DNA from: Achromobacter deleyi
GTDB lineage: Bacteria > Pseudomonadota > Gammaproteobacteria > Burkholderiales > Burkholderiaceae_B
NCBI RefSeq assembly: GCF_902859705.1
Contig: NZ_CADIJO010000017.1
Span: 1 to 64,000 of the forward strand
Direction of reading: 5' to 3'
Length of the DNA: 64,000 bases
Part shown: piece after piece, positions 9,398 through 20,983 of the stretch
Layout of the letters: each line of letters opens with the position of its first letter
How positions within the stretch are numbered: position 1 is the stretch's first letter
Program-made: the position numbers and the translations under genes
Notes under the pieces: generated by a model
Seen by the model: the letters and a program-made list of their open reading frames with translations, nothing else
What the model was told of the DNA's origin: nothing
The model's database searches: none

Positions 9398-10168
9398 ATG
9401 TCCACGCGTACCGCTCCCCGCGATACCACGCTGATCTGGGTCAGCGTGGTGTCCCTGCTGTGTTTCCTGCTGTTGTGGGAAGGCCTGTGCCGCGCCGGCG
9501 CGGTCGACCCGATCTTCCTGCCCGCGCCGTCGCAGGTGCTGGCCCGCGCCCTGTCGATGTCCGACCAGGGCACCCTGTTCTACAACGTGCTGGCCTCGAC
9601 CCGGCGCGTGATGGTGGGCTTTCTGGCGGCCGTGGCGGTAGCCATTCCGCTGGGCATCCTGCTGGGCACGTCCAAGGTGGCGCGCGCCGTGTTCGACCCC
9701 ATCATCTCGTTCCTGCGCCCGCTGCCGTCCATGAGCTGGATTCCGCTGTCGCTGCTGTGGTTCGGCATCACCGAGACGCAGAAGTACAGCATCGTCTTCA
9801 TGGGTTCGTTCGTACCCGCCCTGCTCTACGTGATGGAGGCCTCGCGCAGCATCGACCCCGTGCTGGTGCGGGCCGCGCGCAACCTGGGCGCCAACCGCTG
9901 GCAGGTGATGCGCGAAGTGCTGTTTCCCGGCTGTCTGCCGCAGATCCTGTCGGGCATGAAGATCATCCTGGGCCTGTCCTGGACCTGCGTCATCTCGGCC
10001 GAACTGGTCGCGTCCAAGGAAGGCCTGGGCTTCATGATCATGAACGGCAAGGAATTCTTCCAGACCGATACCGTGGTGCTGGGCATGGTGCTGATCAGCT
10101 TCACCGTGCTGGTCACCGACCTCTGTCTGCGTCTACTTGAACGATGGGTACTGGCATGGCAACGATAA
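9398..10168 (+). CDS. ABC importer permease, NitT/TauT type
   Basis: Inner-membrane permease (256 residues) with about six membrane segments. It shows the EAA-like ATPase-contact loop in the region DPVLVRAARNLGANRWQVM (near residues 150-170), as in SsuC/TauC. GGAG lies about 10 bases before the ATG. The gene lies 18 bases after the receptor gene, and its 3' end overlaps the ATPase gene by 25 bases, so the three are one operon. Confidence 0.9.
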   Translation: MSTRTAPRDTTLIWVSVVSLLCFLLLWEGLCRAGAVDPIFLPAPSQVLARALSMSDQGTLFYNVLASTRRVMVGFLAAVAVAIPLGILLGTSKVARAVFDPIISFLRPLPSMSWIPLSLLWFGITETQKYSIVFMGSFVPALLYVMEASRSIDPVLVRAARNLGANRWQVMREVLFPGCLPQILSGMKIILGLSWTCVISAELVASKEGLGFMIMNGKEFFQTDTVVLGMVLISFTVLVTDLCLRLLERWVLAWQR

Positions 10169-10947
10169 GCAACGACACGATGATCCACCTGCAGGACGTG
10201 TCCAAGGCCTATGGCGACATCACCGTGCTGGACAAGGTGGACCTGTCGGTCAAGCGCGGCGAATTCCTGGTGCTGCTGGGCGCTTCGGGCTGCGGCAAGT
10301 CCACCTTGCTGAACCTGATGGCCGGCTTCATCACCCCCAACACGGGCACGGTGACGGTGAACGGCAAGCCGGTCACCGACGTCACGGCGGCCTGCGGCAT
10401 GGTGTTCCAGCAGTACGCGCTGTTTCCCTGGCGCACGGTGCAGGAAAACGTGGAATTCGGCCTGAAGATGCGCGGCCTGTCGCGCGCGGAACGCGCCCCC
10501 ATCGCCCGCAAATACATCGAGATGGTGGGCCTGAAGCAGGCGGCCGACAAGTACCCGCATGCGCTGTCCGGCGGCATGAAGCAGCGCGTGTCCATCGCGC
10601 GGGTGCTGGCCAACGACCCGGACGTGATGCTGTTCGACGAGCCGTTTGCCGCGCTGGACGCCATGACGCGGCAGGTGCTGCAGGAACAGCTGCTGTCGAT
10701 CTACGAGCAGAGCGGCAAGACCATTGTCTTCATCACGCATTCCATCGACGAGGCGCTGACGCTGTCCACCCGCATGGCGGTCATGGGGTCCAAGCCCGGT
10801 CGCATCGTGCAGGACATCCAGAACGACCTGCCCCACCCGCGCAGCGCGGACGTGCAGCTGTCGCCGCGCTTCGTCGAGCTGAAGCGCGCCATCTGGGAAC
10901 GGGTGCAGGAAGAAGTGACGCGCAGCATGGAGCTGGCCGACGGCTAG
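10144..10947 (+). CDS. ABC importer ATP-binding protein, NitT/TauT type
   Basis: Nucleotide-binding subunit (267 residues) with Walker A GASGCGKST near residue 46, Q-loop FQQYALFPWRTVQENV, signature LSGGMKQRVSIARVL and Walker B DVMLFDEPFAALDAMT. It would energise the adjacent permease. The start at 10144 lies inside the permease gene; a second in-frame ATG at 10156 is equally possible. Length and motifs match the SsuB/TauB family, with a typical C-terminal extension. Confidence 0.92.
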   Translation: MGTGMATISNDTMIHLQDVSKAYGDITVLDKVDLSVKRGEFLVLLGASGCGKSTLLNLMAGFITPNTGTVTVNGKPVTDVTAACGMVFQQYALFPWRTVQENVEFGLKMRGLSRAERAPIARKYIEMVGLKQAADKYPHALSGGMKQRVSIARVLANDPDVMLFDEPFAALDAMTRQVLQEQLLSIYEQSGKTIVFITHSIDEALTLSTRMAVMGSKPGRIVQDIQNDLPHPRSADVQLSPRFVELKRAIWERVQEEVTRSMELADG

Positions 10948-10994
10948 GGCGGCCACGCCAGCAGGGGTGGCGCGGCGCGGGCCGCGCCCGCCCG

Positions 10995-11450
10995 TCAGGG
11001 CTCTTCGGTGTACCGCTCGATGCGGATGTGAAAGCTGGGAATCTGGTCCCACTGCGAACGGGACGACAGCAGGGTTTCTTCGGAACCGAAGCCGATCATG
11101 TAGCCGTCCCCCGTGCGGGAATCGCGCCAGAACTGCGGCGGCGTCTGCCAACCGCAGCACTGGTATTGCAGCGGCGCGATGCCAAATTGACGCCGCAGAT
11201 AGCTTTCGGCCAGCGCAGCGGCTGCGCCATCCACCCGGTAGCGCGCCACCAGCGGCTTGCCGTGCGTGCGCATTTCCAGGCGGCAACCCTGGTATTCGAT
11301 GAAATCGGGCTTGTTCGTCAGGGCCGCCAGAAAATCGTCGCAACCCGGCGTGGGCGCGGCCTGCGCCTGGGCGGACAGCGGCAACAGCAAGACCGGCAGC
11401 AACAGCCAGGCGCGCAGCGGGCGCAACAGCAATTGAACCAAGGTATTCAA
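10995..11450 (-). CDS. Small exported protein of unknown function
   Basis: I do not recognise this family. With the TTG start at 11450 (GAGG 5 bases upstream) the product is 151 residues. It opens with a hydrophobic signal peptide (LLLRPLRAWLLLPVLLLPLS, cut near AQAQA) and a mature periplasmic domain of about 120 residues. The mature part contains four cysteines (GCDDF, GCRLEM, QCCGW), possibly disulfide-paired, and ends RIERYTEEP. The frame stays open upstream into the divergently oriented... in fact same-strand LysR gene, so longer starts would overlap it and lack the signal peptide at the N-terminus. It converges on the ABC importer genes. Confidence 0.6.
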   Translation of the reverse strand: MNTLVQLLLRPLRAWLLLPVLLLPLSAQAQAAPTPGCDDFLAALTNKPDFIEYQGCRLEMRTHGKPLVARYRVDGAAAALAESYLRRQFGIAPLQYQCCGWQTPPQFWRDSRTGDGYMIGFGSEETLLSSRSQWDQIPSFHIRIERYTEEP

Positions 11451-11517
11451 GGACGCCTCGACAGGAAGGGACCGCGGACACTTGCCCGTTCGCCAGATGG
11501 CGCCGCGGGCCGGCGCG

Positions 11518-12486
11518 CTAGCTGCGCGCCGCAACCGGATTCTGCCATGCCGCGGCGGCGCGGCCCTCTTCGGCCAGGAATTCCACCAGCGCCGGCAACG
11601 ACGCGTCCATCGGCCGATTGGCATGGATGCGCATCACGTAGCCCCACGAGCCCGGCATGCGCAGGCCCGGCGTCAGCGCCACCAGCCGGCCGCTGGCCAG
11701 TTCTTCATCGATCAGCGGCGCGCGGCCCAGCGCGATGCCCACACCCGCCGCGGCAGCCGCCACCACCGTGCTCAGGCCCGACAGCACCAGCGGGTCCTGG
11801 CCGGCGCTTTCCGCCAGGCCCAGGCGCGGGCGCCAGGTGCGCCAGTCGGTTTCCGGGCTGTCGATGTGCTTTTCTTCCAGCCAGCGGTGCCGCGCGAAGA
11901 CGTTGGGGTCGTCGCGATCCTGCGGCGCCACCAGCGCCGGGCTGCATACCGGCACCACGGTCTCGGTCATCAGCGGAATGTCGCCCGGCGCGGCCAGGTG
12001 CGGCCCCAGGGCGCGCACGTGCAGGAATGCCAGGTCGATGTCCTGCGCCTTCCAGGCTGGGTCCTGGCTGGCGTGCAGGAACACCTGGATGTCGATGTCC
12101 GGGTGCAATTCGATGAACCGGCCGATGCGCGGCGCCAGCCACAGCGCCGCCAGCGAGGGGTTGGCCGACACGTTCAGGTTATAGCGGCGCTTGCCCCGGG
12201 CGCTGGCCCGCGCATTGCGGCAGGCGGTCTCCAGCAGGGTCAAGGCCTGTTGTACCGACGCCAGCAGCGCGGCGCCTGCCTCGGTGGTTTCGGCGCGCCG
12301 CACCGTACCCCCGCGCCGCAGCAGGCTCACCCCCAGGTCGGCTTCCAGCGCCCGCAGCTGGTGGCTGACGGCGCTTTTGGTCACGTGCAGTTCAACCGCG
12401 GCGCGGCTCAGGCTGCCCAGGCGGGCAACGGCTTCAAAGGCGCGCAGGGCCGCCAAGGGCGGCGTATGGGTGGGCAGATCGGACAT
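11518..12486 (-). CDS. LysR-family regulator, GcvA-like
   Basis: A 322-residue regulator with a GcvA/AmpR-type DNA-binding domain (PLAALRAFEAVARLGSLSRA, then HVTKSAVSHQLRALE). Residues 90-300 form a substrate-binding domain with the GcvA-like NVSANPSLAALWLAPRIGRF segment. It is divergent from the fused ABC exporter gene with 94 bases between the starts, so that exporter is a possible target. The intergenic stretch contains a dyad-like TGAGTTTATCTCAA element at about 12490, where such a regulator might bind. The exported small protein gene lies downstream on the same strand. Confidence 0.88.
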   Translation of the reverse strand: MSDLPTHTPPLAALRAFEAVARLGSLSRAAVELHVTKSAVSHQLRALEADLGVSLLRRGGTVRRAETTEAGAALLASVQQALTLLETACRNARASARGKRRYNLNVSANPSLAALWLAPRIGRFIELHPDIDIQVFLHASQDPAWKAQDIDLAFLHVRALGPHLAAPGDIPLMTETVVPVCSPALVAPQDRDDPNVFARHRWLEEKHIDSPETDWRTWRPRLGLAESAGQDPLVLSGLSTVVAAAAAGVGIALGRAPLIDEELASGRLVALTPGLRMPGSWGYVMRIHANRPMDASLPALVEFLAEEGRAAAAWQNPVAARS

Positions 12487-12580
12487 AGGGTTGAGTTTAT
12501 CTCAACCCATGATTGAATAACTATCGCTTTCGCGCCGCTGCCGGATGCGTGACCATTCAGGCTTCAGAGGGAGCATTGAT

Positions 12581-16222
<3,642 letters not shown>

Positions 16223-16642
16223 CCCGCCGCCACCCCCACAAACGTGGCGCCTCCCCCACCGCGCGCCCCCAACGCCCAAGTACGCTACCCCCGTAGCCAC
16301 TTTGGCAGCAAAGAAAGGCCTTCCCGTCACCCACTCCGAAAGGCGAACGGACCCAGTCCTCAAAAGAAAGAAGCCAAACGCAACAGCCGCCAATAAGGCA
16401 AACCGTGAGCCTGTCGCGGCGGGGATGGGGGGAGCACGGGGCGTGTAGATGCGCCCGAGGGAATCTGAAGGCAGTCGCCGAAGGCGACAACGAAGATGAC
16501 GAAGGGGCAGTCCGGAGCGAAGGCTCCGGACCGCAATCGTAGCCCCGTGCTCCCCCCATCCCCGCCGCGACAGGCGTCTCAAGAACGCCCCTCTCCCCAA
16601 GAAGCGATCGTCAGAAAAACCCCACATGCCCACCCCACCGGG
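16223..16642. other. Non-coding stretch between two ABC exporter genes
   Basis: Apart from the inverted-repeat element, this stretch holds no convincing gene. Long frames on both strands cross it but have no family character. It has a purine-rich section near 16300-16380 that may belong to the same repeat element. Confidence 0.5.
16409..16575. repeat. 34-bp perfect inverted repeat with two nested hairpins
   Basis: Bases 16409-16442 and 16542-16575 are perfect reverse complements (34 of 34) separated by 99 bases. Inside are two smaller hairpins: GTCGCC-GAA-GGCGAC at 16474-16488, and GTCCGGAGC-GAAG-GCTCCGGAC at 16510-16531. The whole lies in a non-coding gap between two ABC exporter genes. The nested layout resembles dispersed REP/BIME-like intergenic elements. 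Copies elsewhere cannot be checked here. Confidence 0.85.
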
Positions 16643-16671
16643 TTGATTCCCCTACACCACATCTATAAAAT
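16643..16671 (+). promoter_or_regulatory. Predicted sigma-70 promoter of the ABC exporter leader
   Basis: TTGATT (16643-16648) and TAAAAT (16666-16671) are spaced by 17 bases, giving 4/6 and 5/6 matches to the -35 and -10 consensus. Transcription would start near 16679 and give a leader of about 280 bases before the exporter gene. Confidence 0.5.
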
Positions 16672-16678
16672 CATCAAT

Positions 16679-16711
16679 CCGGGCCAACGCCCGGTTTTCG
16701 GGCCCAAGCCC
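16679..16711 (+). promoter_or_regulatory. Hairpin pair at the start of the leader
   Basis: CCGGGC-CAAC-GCCCGG (16679-16694) is followed by TTTT, and then by a second short hairpin GGGC-CCAA-GCCC (16700-16711). The first looks like a small intrinsic terminator placed at the predicted transcript start. It could be an attenuator or a 5' stabilising hairpin. Confidence 0.45.
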
Positions 16712-16747
16712 AACTTTCCCCCTTCACCTACACCTGGGAGGCGCAAG

Positions 16748-16798
16748 ATGACAAATCCGCATACCGCCATCCCGCGCGTATCTCCGCGACGCCATTAA
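16748..16798 (+). CDS. Putative 16-residue leader peptide
   Basis: A short frame encodes MTNPHTAIPRVSPRRH and stops at TAA. The strong ribosome site GGGAGG lies 6-7 bases before the ATG, better than that of the downstream exporter. The peptide is rich in Pro and Arg near its end, as in several leader peptides whose slow translation controls folding of the following RNA. A hairpin at 16816-16848 begins 18 bases after the stop. The ABC exporter gene starts 160 bases downstream. Leader function is my inference from position, ribosome site and residue composition; I do not recognise the peptide. Confidence 0.55.
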   Translation: MTNPHTAIPRVSPRRH

Positions 16799-16815
16799 GT
16801 AGTCGTCGCCCGCGC

Positions 16816-16848
16816 GGACCCATCGCCTGGTTACCTGGCGACTGGTCC
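16816..16848 (+). promoter_or_regulatory. Leader hairpin downstream of the short frame
   Basis: GGACC pairs with GGTCC and, inside it, CGCC pairs with GGCG, with a further GG/CC pair around a TTA loop. A third hairpin, CCGGCA/TGCCGG at 16929-16949, ends 9 bases before the exporter ATG at 16959 and could mask its translation start. Confidence 0.5.
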
Positions 16849-16958
16849 TCCGTGCCCGCTCCAACCCCTTGAACGCAATGCCTGCGCCTCGCTGTGCAGG
16901 TCGTATCACCCCCTTTCCCACAAGGAATCCGGCATCCCCGCGTTGCCGGCCAATCGCA

Positions 16959-18857
16959 ATGAATCGAACAAAAATCGATCTGCGAGGACAAGCCTTCAAG
17001 GACGTCCTCGGCTTTACCTTCCGCTATTGGCGCGCCCAGCCCTGGCGCACTGCCGTCATCATCGGCCTGGCATTGCTGTCCGCATTGGCCGACGTGCTGA
17101 CCCCGCTGTACGCCGGCCGCCTGGTCGACGCCGTCGCGTCCGGTGCCGCGGCCGACGAGATGATCTGGGGCGCGGCCATCACCTCGTTCTGGCTGCTGAT
17201 CGCCCTGGGCATCGGCGGCACCCTGCTGCGCCAGGGGGTCTTCCAGAACATCATCACCTTCACCCTGAAGATGATGAATGAAATGGTGTCCAACGCCTTC
17301 TACCGCGTGCAGCGCTTTTCCACCGACTGGCATGCCAACAGCTTTGCCGGCTCGACCGTGCGCAAGATCACCCGCGGCATGTGGGCCGTCGACGTGCTCA
17401 ACGACACCTTGCTGGTGGCCCTGCTGCCGTCCGTCGTCATGCTGGTCGGCGCCACCGCCTTGCTGGGCGTGCACTGGCCCATCATGGGCCTGGTCGTCGG
17501 CGTAGGGTCGGTGCTGTACATCGCCGTCACCGCGGCGCTGTCGCTGGGCTACGTCGCGCCGGCCGCGCGGCTGGGCAACGCCTGGGATACGCGCATGGGC
17601 GGCGCGCTGGCCGATGCCGTCAGCTGCAACCCCGTGGTCAAGGCCTTCGGCGCCGAAACGCGCGAAGAAACCCGGCTGGGGCGCGTGGTCGACAAGTGGC
17701 GCCGCCGCACGCGCCGCACCTGGGTTCGCGCCACCATCAACGGTGGCGTCCAGGGCGCGATGCTGGTGGCGATGCAGGCCGGCATCCTGGGCGCGTCGCT
17801 GTTCCTGTGGTCGCGCAACCAGGCCAGCGTCGGTGACATCACCTTCGCGCTGACGATGTTCTTCATGCTGCAGGGCCACCTGCGCGACGTGGGCATGCAC
17901 ATCCGCAACCTGCAGCGCTCGGTCAACGACATGGAAGAACTGGTGGCCATGGCGCGGCATCCGCTGGGCGTGGACGACCGGCCCGGCGCGGGCGACATCC
18001 GCGTCGGGGCGGGCGAAATCCGCTTCGAGGACGTCACGTTCCGCTACGGCCGGCACGACACGGCGCTGTACGACCATTTTTCGGCGCGCATCGCCCCGGG
18101 CGAACGCGTCGGGCTGGTCGGCCATTCCGGGTCGGGCAAGACCACGTTCATCAAGCTGATCCAGCGCCTGTATGACGTGAACGGCGGCCGCATCACCATC
18201 GACGGGCAGGACATCGCCCAGGTGAAGCAGTCGTCGCTGCGCAGCCAGATCGCGATCGTGCAGCAGGAACCGGTGCTGTTTCACCGCACGCTGGCCGAGA
18301 ACATCGCCTACGCCCGCCCCGGCGCGACGCAGGCCGAGATCGAGCACGCGGCGCGGCTGGCCAGCGCGCACGACTTCATCATGGCGCTGCCCAAGGGCTA
18401 TGAAACGCTGGTGGGCGAGCGCGGTGTGAAGCTGTCGGGCGGCGAGCGCCAGCGCGTGGCAATCGCGCGGGCGTTCCTGGCGGACGCGCCCATCCTGATC
18501 CTGGACGAGGCCACCTCGAGCCTGGACAGCGAAAGCGAAGTGCTGATCCAGCAGGCCATGGAACGCCTGATGGTCGGCCGCACCACGCTGGTGGTCGCGC
18601 ACCGCCTGTCGACCGTGCGCGCGCTGGACCGCCTGCTAGTGATGGACCGTGGCCGCATCATCGAAGAAGGCAGTCATGACCAGCTGATCCGTTTGAAGGG
18701 CGGCCTGTACCGGCGCCTGTTCGAGCGCCAGGCCCTGGAACTGACCAAGGGCCTGACGCAGGCGGAGATGCTGGCCGATGGCGCCCAGCCCAAGCCGGTG
18801 AAAACGGATGGCGAGGCCGAGGACCAGGACGAAACGTCCTTTGCCTTCGGCAAGTAA
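16959..18857 (+). CDS. ABC exporter half-transporter (MsbA/MdlB type)
   Basis: A 632-residue membrane-ATPase half transporter that should act as a homodimer. The N-terminal six-helix exporter domain (residues 15-330) is followed by an ATPase with Walker A GHSGSGKTT near residue 388, Q-loop VQQEPVLFHRTLAENIAYAR, signature LSGGERQRVAIARAFL and Walker B PILILDEATSSLDSESE. The C-terminal tail is acidic. The ATG at 16959 has no strong ribosome site; alternatives at 16869 (TTG) and 16878 (ATG) are no better. Together with the structured leader and leader peptide, this suggests controlled translation. The substrate is unknown; lipid and drug exporters share this architecture. Confidence 0.88.
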   Translation: MNRTKIDLRGQAFKDVLGFTFRYWRAQPWRTAVIIGLALLSALADVLTPLYAGRLVDAVASGAAADEMIWGAAITSFWLLIALGIGGTLLRQGVFQNIITFTLKMMNEMVSNAFYRVQRFSTDWHANSFAGSTVRKITRGMWAVDVLNDTLLVALLPSVVMLVGATALLGVHWPIMGLVVGVGSVLYIAVTAALSLGYVAPAARLGNAWDTRMGGALADAVSCNPVVKAFGAETREETRLGRVVDKWRRRTRRTWVRATINGGVQGAMLVAMQAGILGASLFLWSRNQASVGDITFALTMFFMLQGHLRDVGMHIRNLQRSVNDMEELVAMARHPLGVDDRPGAGDIRVGAGEIRFEDVTFRYGRHDTALYDHFSARIAPGERVGLVGHSGSGKTTFIKLIQRLYDVNGGRITIDGQDIAQVKQSSLRSQIAIVQQEPVLFHRTLAENIAYARPGATQAEIEHAARLASAHDFIMALPKGYETLVGERGVKLSGGERQRVAIARAFLADAPILILDEATSSLDSESEVLIQQAMERLMVGRTTLVVAHRLSTVRALDRLLVMDRGRIIEEGSHDQLIRLKGGLYRRLFERQALELTKGLTQAEMLADGAQPKPVKTDGEAEDQDETSFAFGK

Positions 18858-18881
18858 TGCGCCGGCAACGCCGCAGATGAC

Positions 18882-18916
18882 AAATGGGCCTGATGTATGT
18901 CAGGCCCATTTTTTTT
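18882..18916 (+). terminator. Strong Rho-independent terminator of the ABC exporter
   Basis: AAATGGGCCTGA (18882-18893) pairs perfectly with TCAGGCCCATTT (18900-18911) around a TGTATG loop, and the T-run continues to 18916. It lies 25 bases after the exporter stop codon. Confidence 0.92.
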
Positions 18917-18927
18917 GATCTGAGTTT

Positions 18928-18980
18928 CAGGCTTTTTTTGGCCTATTCATCAGGCCCATTTTTCAGGCCCGTTTTATTTG
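18928..18980. repeat. Partial copies of the terminator's 3' arm
   Basis: After the terminator, CAGGC(CC) followed by T-runs recurs at 18928, 18951 and 18964. These look like decayed or duplicated copies of the right arm, between convergent genes. Confidence 0.6.
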
Positions 18981-18999
18981 GCCGAGCCGCCCCCTGCGC

Positions 19000-19629
19000 C
19001 TACCGGCTCAACGTCAGCTTCAAGCCGAAGCCGATCAGCGCGGTGCCGAACACCGCGCCCTGCCACTTGCGTACCCGTGGCCGGGCCGCCAGCCAGCGGC
19101 CCAGCGCACCGCCGGCCAAGGCGCACAGCACGTCGAACGTCAGCCCCAGGCTCACCAGCACCACGCCCAGCACCGCGAACTGCTGGCCGATGCTGCCTTG
19201 GGCCGGCGACACGAACTGCGGCAGCAGCACCGAGCAGAACAACAGCGCCTTGGGATTGAGCACATTGGTCAGCACACCGCTCAGCAGCGCCGCGCCCAGG
19301 CCCTTGCCGCGCGCGGCGGCCTGCGCCTGGGTCGCCACGTCATACGACAGCGGCCCGGCGCGCAGCAGGCGCACGCCCAGCCACACCAGGTAGCAGCCGC
19401 CCACCGTGCGCGCCGCGTCGAACGCCCACGGATGCGTCTTGAACAGCGCCGCCAGCCCCAGCGCGGCCAGCGTCACATGGGCGGCGCGGGCAATCGCCAG
19501 GCCCACTGCCACGGCCAGGGCCGGCGCCCGGCCGCGCAAGGCGCCGGTTTCGAGCAGCAGGATCATGTCCGGCCCGGGCACCACATAGACCACCAGCAAC
19601 GCCCCCAGGAACAACGCCATATCGGCCAT
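19000..19629 (-). CDS. LysE/RhtB-family amino-acid exporter
   Basis: A 209-residue inner-membrane protein with about six membrane segments. It has the family N-terminal signature (LVVYVVPGPDMILLLETGAL, residues 13-32) and conserved VLNPKALLF near residue 124. It would export an amino acid or analogue. It diverges from an Lrp/AsnC regulator with 112 bases between the starts, the classical LysE-LrpA arrangement in which a high amino-acid level activates the exporter. The 3' end faces the terminator array of the ABC exporter. Confidence 0.9.
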   Translation of the reverse strand: MADMALFLGALLVVYVVPGPDMILLLETGALRGRAPALAVAVGLAIARAAHVTLAALGLAALFKTHPWAFDAARTVGGCYLVWLGVRLLRAGPLSYDVATQAQAAARGKGLGAALLSGVLTNVLNPKALLFCSVLLPQFVSPAQGSIGQQFAVLGVVLVSLGLTFDVLCALAGGALGRWLAARPRVRKWQGAVFGTALIGFGLKLTLSR

Positions 19630-19741
19630 GACTACCCTCTTTCAACGACTTGGAATGAGGGTCATTCTAGGGAAAAGGCATCGGCATGTGCTTTCTATTC
19701 CTGCCACTTGAAGTAGCATTATTGGCATACTTCACCAATCA

Positions 19742-20245
19742 ATGACATACCAAATCAATTCCATGCCAAAACGTGAATTGGACGCCTACGACCGCCGCAT
19801 CCTGGAAGCTCTGCAGAAGAACGGCCGCCTGACCAACGTGGAACTGGCCGAGCAGATCGGCCTGTCGCCGTCGCCCTGCCTGCGGCGGGTGCGCCTGATG
19901 GAAGAAGCCGGCGTGATCCAGGGTTACGAAGCGCGGCTGGCGCCCGACGAGGTCGGCCTGGGCCTGACCGTGTTCGTGGGCGTCAAGGTCGAACGCCACC
20001 ACGAGCGCGACGCCGCCCAGTTCCGCCAGGAAGTCAGCGCGCTGCCCGAAGTGGTGGCCGCGCACCTGGTGTCAGGCGAATCCGACTTCCTGTTGCAGGT
20101 GGTGGTGCCGGACCTGCGCGCCTATGAAACCTTCCTGCTCGGCACCCTGCTGAAACTGACCGGCGTGAAGGACATCCGCAGCAACTTCGCGATCCAGACC
20201 GTCAAGCCGCATGGTCCGCTGCCGCTGGATCATCTGGGGCGCTAG
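19742..20245 (+). CDS. Lrp/AsnC-family transcriptional regulator
   Basis: A feast/famine regulator with an N-terminal helix-turn-helix (LDAYDRRILEALQKNGRLTN, then VELAEQIGLSPSPCLRRVRL) and a C-terminal amino-acid-sensing RAM domain (about residues 75-155). Two starts are possible, 19742 and 19763; the second begins MPKRELDAYD and fits the family better. The N-terminal seven extra residues of the longer form may not be made. The divergent LysE exporter is the likely target. Confidence 0.9.
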   Translation: MTYQINSMPKRELDAYDRRILEALQKNGRLTNVELAEQIGLSPSPCLRRVRLMEEAGVIQGYEARLAPDEVGLGLTVFVGVKVERHHERDAAQFRQEVSALPEVVAAHLVSGESDFLLQVVVPDLRAYETFLLGTLLKLTGVKDIRSNFAIQTVKPHGPLPLDHLGR

Positions 20246-20302
20246 GCGCCCACCCGCGGCCTGGGCAGGCCGGCGCCAAGCCCCCGCCCGCGCAACAGGC
20301 GC

Positions 20303-20983
20303 CTAGTCCCGCGGCATCACCGCCGCGGCGCGCTCGACCGCCGCCCGGCGCGTCTCGAACCGCGCCTGCGACATATCCAGGTAGCGCTGCACGATGGCCG
20401 GCTCCGACGTCTTGGGCGTGCCGCCCGGAAACGGCGGCTTGGGGTCGTATTCGATCTGCAGCTGGATCTGCTTGGCCACGTCGTCGCCGCACAGCGTGGC
20501 CACCACTTTCAGGGCCATGTCGATGCCGGACGTGACGCCGCCCGCCGTAAAGAATTTGCCGTCCACGCACAGGCGTTCGTCGGTGGGGATGGCGCCGAAA
20601 TGCGCCAGCAGCTCGCGTGCCCGCCAGTGGCTGGACGCGCGCTTGCCGCGCAGCAGGCCTGCCGCCCCCAGCAGCAGCGACCCCGTGCAGATGCCGAACA
20701 CGTGACCCGCCGCCAACCCCTGCCGGCGGGTAAAGGCTACCCAGTCCGGATCAACGATGGCATCATCCGTGCCCGGCCCGCCGGGCGCCACCAGCAGATC
20801 GCACGGCGGCGCGGATTCCAGCGTCTGGGTCGGCACGAACCGCAGGCCGCGATCACTACGCACCGGCGCGAGCGTTTTTGCGACAAAATCCACGGTGAAG
20901 CCAGGCGCGGCGGCCAATACCTCGTACGGCCCCGTCATATCCAGCTGGGTCAGCCCTTCGAACAAGAGAATATTCACATGCAT
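20303..20983 (-). CDS. DJ-1/PfpI-family protein (isonitrile hydratase-like)
   Basis: A 226-residue class I glutamine-amidotransferase-like domain. The nucleophile elbow is GICTGSLLLGAAG (Cys near residue 99), with the strand-loop VAPGGPGTDD before it and the HWRARELLAHFG segment after, as in isonitrile hydratase and the N-domain of GlxA regulators. No DNA-binding domain is present. AAGGAG lies 7 bases before the ATG. The start codon directly abuts the start codon of the divergent GlxA-type gene (ATGCAT at 20978-20983), so neither gene has a private promoter region. The substrate is unknown. Confidence 0.85.
   Translation of the reverse strand: MHVNILLFEGLTQLDMTGPYEVLAAAPGFTVDFVAKTLAPVRSDRGLRFVPTQTLESAPPCDLLVAPGGPGTDDAIVDPDWVAFTRRQGLAAGHVFGICTGSLLLGAAGLLRGKRASSHWRARELLAHFGAIPTDERLCVDGKFFTAGGVTSGIDMALKVVATLCGDDVAKQIQLQIEYDPKPPFPGGTPKTSEPAIVQRYLDMSQARFETRRAAVERAAAVMPRD

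Noticed and set aside
16679-16958. A known riboswitch class (M-box, yybP-ykoY, ykkC) in the exporter leader
   Set aside because: I could not find the conserved core sequences of these classes. The leader is described only as a structured leader with a short frame.
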